A stretch of 8,901 bases of DNA, from contig QILZ01000361.1 of NCBI GenBank assembly GCA_003233545.1, positions 1-8,901 on the forward strand. Direction: 5' to 3'. This stretch comes from Spirochaetales bacterium (GTDB lineage: Bacteria > Spirochaetota > Spirochaetia > SZUA-6). Shown here in pieces: positions 6,658-8,901 of the stretch (position 1 is the first letter of the stretch; each line of letters begins with the position of its first letter). A program made the translations under genes and the position numbers. The notes beneath the pieces were generated by a model. That model searched no databases. It was given only the letters and a program-made list of their open reading frames with translations, and had not been told where the DNA came from.

Positions 6658-7407
6658 ATGCTGATAATCCCTGCAATCGATCTATACAATAAACACTGCG
6701 TACGCCTGGAAAAAGGTGATTTTGCCAGGGTTACGGAATACAGCTATGATCCGGTTCGTACGGCACTGCAGCTGCATTCGGAAGGCGCCCGATGGATTCA
6801 CATTGTCGACCTGGATGCAGCACAGGGAAAAGGGCGGGATAACCGCAGTATTATAGGAAAAATAAGAGATGCCGTACCATCCCGAATCGAAGTAGGCGGC
6901 GGAATCAGGAATGACAGGGATGTTAAGGAACTTTTTTCCATAGGAATCGACAGGCTTATCGTAGGAACCGTAGCTGCAAAAAGCCCGGAAACAGTAACAG
7001 ACTGGATTCAGAGGTACGGAAATATCTTTATTGCCGGTATAGATGCCGAAAACGGCATGGTCCGCATTTCCGGATGGCAGAAAGATAGCGGCCTTTCGGA
7101 TATCGAACTTGCCGTAAGATTAAAGAATGCAGGAGTACGGGGAATCATATACACCGACATCTTACGGGACGGTATGCTTAAGGGTCCCGGTATTGAAAGA
7201 ACAGAAACAATTGCAGATGCATGCGGACTTCCGGTTGTACTCTCCGGAGGTATTTCATCCGAAAAAGACGTGGATAGGGTCTTTACCGGCAGAAAAAGCG
7301 GAATTACAGGTATTATTACAGGAAAAGCACTCTATGAAAAAAGAATAGATTTAAGTAAAATGATAAGACTGTACCAGGATAAAGACCCTGCGGAGGGTAA
7401 ATGGTAA
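6658..7407 (+). CDS. hisA: ProFAR isomerase HisA (1-(5-phosphoribosyl)-5-[(5-phosphoribosylamino)methylideneamino]imidazole-4-carboxamide isomerase)
   Basis: HisA performs the Amadori rearrangement of ProFAR to PRFAR, the fourth step of histidine synthesis, in the cytoplasm. The 249-aa length is normal for this (beta/alpha)8 barrel. The N-terminus IIPAIDL with Asp8 and the GIDA segment with Asp129 supply the two catalytic aspartates. The phosphate-binding loops are visible: IEVGGGIR (77-84) with IVGTVA (101-106), and LSGGIS (195-200) with ITGKALYE (220-227). YTDILRDGM (165-173) is also characteristic. The start is set by the conserved MLIIPAIDL, although no clear Shine-Dalgarno precedes it. 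It lies 12 bases after the EIIA gene and overlaps the following hisIE-type gene by 7 bases. A dual HisA/TrpF (PriA) role cannot be excluded by eye but nothing points to it. hisF does not follow, unlike in many his operons. Confidence 0.96.
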   Translation: MLIIPAIDLYNKHCVRLEKGDFARVTEYSYDPVRTALQLHSEGARWIHIVDLDAAQGKGRDNRSIIGKIRDAVPSRIEVGGGIRNDRDVKELFSIGIDRLIVGTVAAKSPETVTDWIQRYGNIFIAGIDAENGMVRISGWQKDSGLSDIELAVRLKNAGVRGIIYTDILRDGMLKGPGIERTETIADACGLPVVLSGGISSEKDVDRVFTGRKSGITGIITGKALYEKRIDLSKMIRLYQDKDPAEGKW

Positions 7408-7994
7408 AAGAAGGGAAAAAAGACAGTATTCCTCTTGTTATACGAAACCGGTCCGGCGGCATTATCGATTTGGAATTTACCAGTAAAAAGGGATACGGCA
7501 AAAGTCTGGAAACAGGAAAGCTGTGGCACATTAACAGAGAAACAGGAAGACTTTTGCCTTATGAGCCTGCACCGGACAATACTCCGGCCGGCCGGGAATA
7601 TGTTATGGATTCGGTACAGGATAAGGGCCGGTGGATAGAGGCAGTTATTGTAACCGGCGGTACACTTGAGGAAAGTGCGGTTACTCCGTCCGGTTCATTT
7701 AAAACTTCCGGGAGAATAAAAACCGATATACTCGGAAAACTTACCGGTATTATAAAAAAGAGAAAGATGCTGATGCCCGAAGGTTCTTATACAGGATATC
7801 TGTTTAAAGAAGGCATAGGTAAGATAAAGAAAAAACTTGGCGAAGAAACGATAGAACTATTAATCTCCTCTGACAGGAATAACACTGTTTATGAAGCTGC
7901 CGATCTTCTATATCATTTCCTGGTATTTTTAGAGGCGGAATCGATCGATATTAATGAAATCCTTAAAGAATTAGAATCGAGAATGGATAAATAG
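7401..7994 (+). CDS. hisE: HisIE-type fusion: degenerate HisI domain plus intact HisE (PR-ATP pyrophosphatase)
   Basis: The C-terminal half (about 108-197) is a convincing phosphoribosyl-ATP pyrophosphatase: PEGSYT (126-131), KKKLGEETIE (143-152) and YEAADLLYH (164-172) are its signature elements, including the acidic metal-binding residues. It should hydrolyse PR-ATP to PR-AMP, step two of histidine synthesis. The N-terminal half (about 8-104) has the length and outline of PR-AMP cyclohydrolase, with KSLETGKLWHINRETGRL (34-51) resembling its conserved central segment. It lacks the GETSGN motif, the DxDxD metal motif and the Cys and HTGxxSCF zinc residues. The whole protein contains no cysteine, so cyclohydrolase activity is very unlikely. 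GGAGGG at 7392-7397 precedes the ATG, which overlaps the hisA stop; translation is probably coupled. A functional HisI would have to be encoded elsewhere. The frame is intact and dense, so this is not a simple pseudogene. Confidence 0.9.
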   Translation: MVKEGKKDSIPLVIRNRSGGIIDLEFTSKKGYGKSLETGKLWHINRETGRLLPYEPAPDNTPAGREYVMDSVQDKGRWIEAVIVTGGTLEESAVTPSGSFKTSGRIKTDILGKLTGIIKKRKMLMPEGSYTGYLFKEGIGKIKKKLGEETIELLISSDRNNTVYEAADLLYHFLVFLEAESIDINEILKELESRMDK

Positions 7995-8005
7995 CAAAGG
8001 CTTAA

Positions 8006-8530
8006 TCACAATCCGGAGAGAAAAACAATTTCATCACATATTTCCATAGGTGTGGCATTGTCCGTTATGATTTTTACCCCAAGTGATTCGTATACCGGAA
8101 GCCGCTGTCTGTAAAGATTCTCTATGCCTTTGACAGGCTGCTGTAAAAGAGGCCGGAGGTCACTTGATTTTTTTCCTGCAAATGTCCGTTTAAGCATTTC
8201 ATCGAAGGAAACGTATAAAAAGACGGTAAAAGAAAGTTCTGAAAAAAATCTGCGGTTGTTCTCTTGTATGGGAGTTCCACCCCCTGTCGATATGACAATA
8301 TCGTTCTGCTCCTGTAGAGTCATGAGTGCCTGCGATTCATAGCTGCGGAATGTTTTTTCTCCCTCGACCTTAAATATTTCCTGCACGGACCTGCCTGTTC
8401 TCTGTTCGACTAATGAATCCAGATCAATATATTTATAGCCTGTTTTTACACTGAGAAGTCTGGCTACAGTTGTTTTTCCCGATCCCATAAAACCGATAAG
8501 GGATATCCTTCGGGGAATTCTTCTATTCAT
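8006..8530 (-). CDS. aroK: Shikimate kinase
   Basis: Shikimate kinase phosphorylates the 3-hydroxyl of shikimate with ATP, the fifth step towards chorismate, in the cytoplasm. The 174-aa length is standard. Residues 12-21 (IGFMGSGKTT) form the Walker A P-loop. DLD (36-38) with Asp38, Arg62 in TFRSYE, and the Gly83-85 run in STGGGT bind shikimate and magnesium. RPLL (126-129) marks the lid with its catalytic Arg126, and LYRQRLPVYE (139-148) is the conserved C-terminal arginine segment. AGAGGAA lies about four bases before the ATG and fixes the start. The gene stands alone, converges on hisIE with an 11 bp gap and no visible terminator, and has its own promoter. No aroB is present in this window. 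The active-site residues are all present, so an active enzyme is expected. Confidence 0.97.
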   Translation of the reverse strand: MNRRIPRRISLIGFMGSGKTTVARLLSVKTGYKYIDLDSLVEQRTGRSVQEIFKVEGEKTFRSYESQALMTLQEQNDIVISTGGGTPIQENNRRFFSELSFTVFLYVSFDEMLKRTFAGKKSSDLRPLLQQPVKGIENLYRQRLPVYESLGVKIITDNATPMEICDEIVFLSGL

Positions 8531-8549
8531 ATATTCCTCTTTTGACTTT

Positions 8550-8565
8550 ACCGGCTATTCCCGGT
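8550..8565. repeat. Short inverted repeat in the aroK leader
   Basis: ACCGG at 8550-8554 and CCGGT at 8561-8565 form a perfect 5-bp inverted repeat around a 6-bp spacer. It lies between the predicted aroK transcription start and its ribosome-binding site. It could be a weak hairpin or a regulator half-site pair, but its small size means chance is possible. Confidence 0.3.
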
Positions 8566-8573
8566 TGAACGAA

Positions 8574-8603
8574 AGTATAACACGGAGCATGTACTGTTTT
8601 CAA
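8574..8603 (-). promoter_or_regulatory. Sigma-70-type promoter for aroK
   Basis: On the reverse strand TTGAAA (8603-8598) and TATACT (8579-8574) are separated by 18 bp. Each hexamer matches the consensus at five of six positions. The predicted start near 8567 leaves a leader of about 36 bases containing a Shine-Dalgarno sequence and a short inverted repeat. Confidence 0.6.
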
Positions 8604-8687
8604 ATCGATTTTAGCCTTTCGTATCTAAAATAATCAGTTATATAATATAAAAATCAGCCCAATTTTGCTGTGTTTTAACAGGTCTCC

Positions 8688-8716
8688 TTGTCATAATAAG
8701 ATATTTATAGTAACAT
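8688..8716 (+). promoter_or_regulatory. Candidate promoter for the exported protein at the right edge
   Basis: TTGTCA (8688-8693) and TAACAT (8711-8716) lie 17 bp apart, giving a start near 8723 and a leader of about 39 bases that ends in a strong GGGAGG ribosome-binding site. The -10 match is only four of six, so this is tentative. A TATAAT at 8641-8646 has no convincing -35 partner. Confidence 0.4.
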
Positions 8717-8761
8717 CTCTTTCGGCTCTGGCTATCCATAAAAAAGTTCGGGAGGAAAAAA

Positions 8762-8901
8762 ATGACAGAGAAAATTACAACGACTCTATTTGTCCTTTTC
8801 CTCATCCTTATGCCGGTTACCGGTGTTTCCGCCCAATCGGTTGCGAAGGGAATGAGTGCAAACGGAGCGACCGGTTTAAATTCCACACCTACTGCAAGAA
8901 T
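8762..8901 (+). CDS. Exported protein, N-terminal fragment (cut by the window end)
   Basis: Only the first 46 codons are present. GGGAGG followed by AAAAA stands directly before the ATG, an excellent ribosome-binding site. Residues 1-24 form a Sec signal peptide: MTEK, a hydrophobic core (ITTTLFVLFLILMPV) and a signal peptidase I site after VSA, giving a mature N-terminus QSVAKG. There is no lipobox cysteine. The mature part begins with NGATGLNSTPTARI. As I recall, a TGL(I)-x-TPTA stretch near the mature N-terminus occurs in some outer-membrane beta-barrel or YjbH-like proteins, so an outer-membrane protein is plausible but unproven. It is divergent from aroK. A reading frame on the opposite strand across 8638-8886 is its shadow and has no ribosome-binding site. 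Confidence 0.75.
   Translation, partial: MTEKITTTLFVLFLILMPVTGVSAQSVAKGMSANGATGLNSTPTAR

Noticed and set aside
7401..7700. The HisI half as a pseudogene remnant from a frameshift
   Set aside because: The frame is uninterrupted, keeps a good ribosome-binding site and leads into an intact HisE domain, so it is a translated, diverged domain rather than a broken gene.
8657..8674. Possible terminator hairpin (CAGC...GCTG, followed by T-rich sequence on the reverse strand)
   Set aside because: The stem is only 4 bp with an 8-nt loop, too weak to call, and no gene ends there.
8638..8886. 82-aa reverse-strand reading frame at the right edge
   Set aside because: It lies opposite the signal-peptide gene, has no ribosome-binding site, and its sequence shows no family features.

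Overview
The window is ordinary bacterial chromosome, densely packed and of moderate GC (mid-40s % by eye), carrying core metabolic genes and no mobile element, CRISPR array or rRNA. The organism is most plausibly a spirochaete or another deep diderm lineage. This is an inference from three things: a long PurL with a separate PurQ, the gene mixture, and a large soluble protein that I cannot place in a widespread family. No single feature proves the taxonomy.

Left part (1-2100): a small two-helix membrane protein (+) runs head-on, with a 3 bp gap, into a 551-aa protein of unknown function (-). That protein starts only 9 bp behind a tRNA-Ala(GGC) gene. A good promoter lies just before the tRNA, so tRNA and mRNA probably share one transcript. 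An open frame that extends the protein upstream into the tRNA is spurious.

Centre (2103-6108): purL and purQ (-) form a tightly coupled pair, with one base between stop and start. Together they encode formylglycinamide ribonucleotide amidotransferase, the fourth step of purine synthesis. PurL carries PurS-like sequence at its N-terminus and the glutaminase is a separate protein. A 102 bp divergent intergenic region separates purL from a + strand operon.

Right part (6109-8005): a PTS EIIA-type protein (PtsN/fructose-mannitol family), then hisA, then a hisIE-type gene. The promoter ahead of the EIIA gene is close to consensus. In the hisIE product the HisE (PR-ATP pyrophosphatase) half is intact, but the HisI (PR-AMP cyclohydrolase) half has lost its zinc-binding and catalytic motifs. 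hisF is not in its common place between hisA and hisIE. The operon meets aroK (shikimate kinase, -) head-on with an 11 bp gap. aroK has its own promoter, and divergent from it is the start of an exported protein cut off by the window end.

I found no new multi-gene system. The points most worth a second look are the decayed HisI domain, the EIIA protein heading a histidine operon, the tRNA-mRNA arrangement, and the very short predicted leaders of purL and the EIIA gene.
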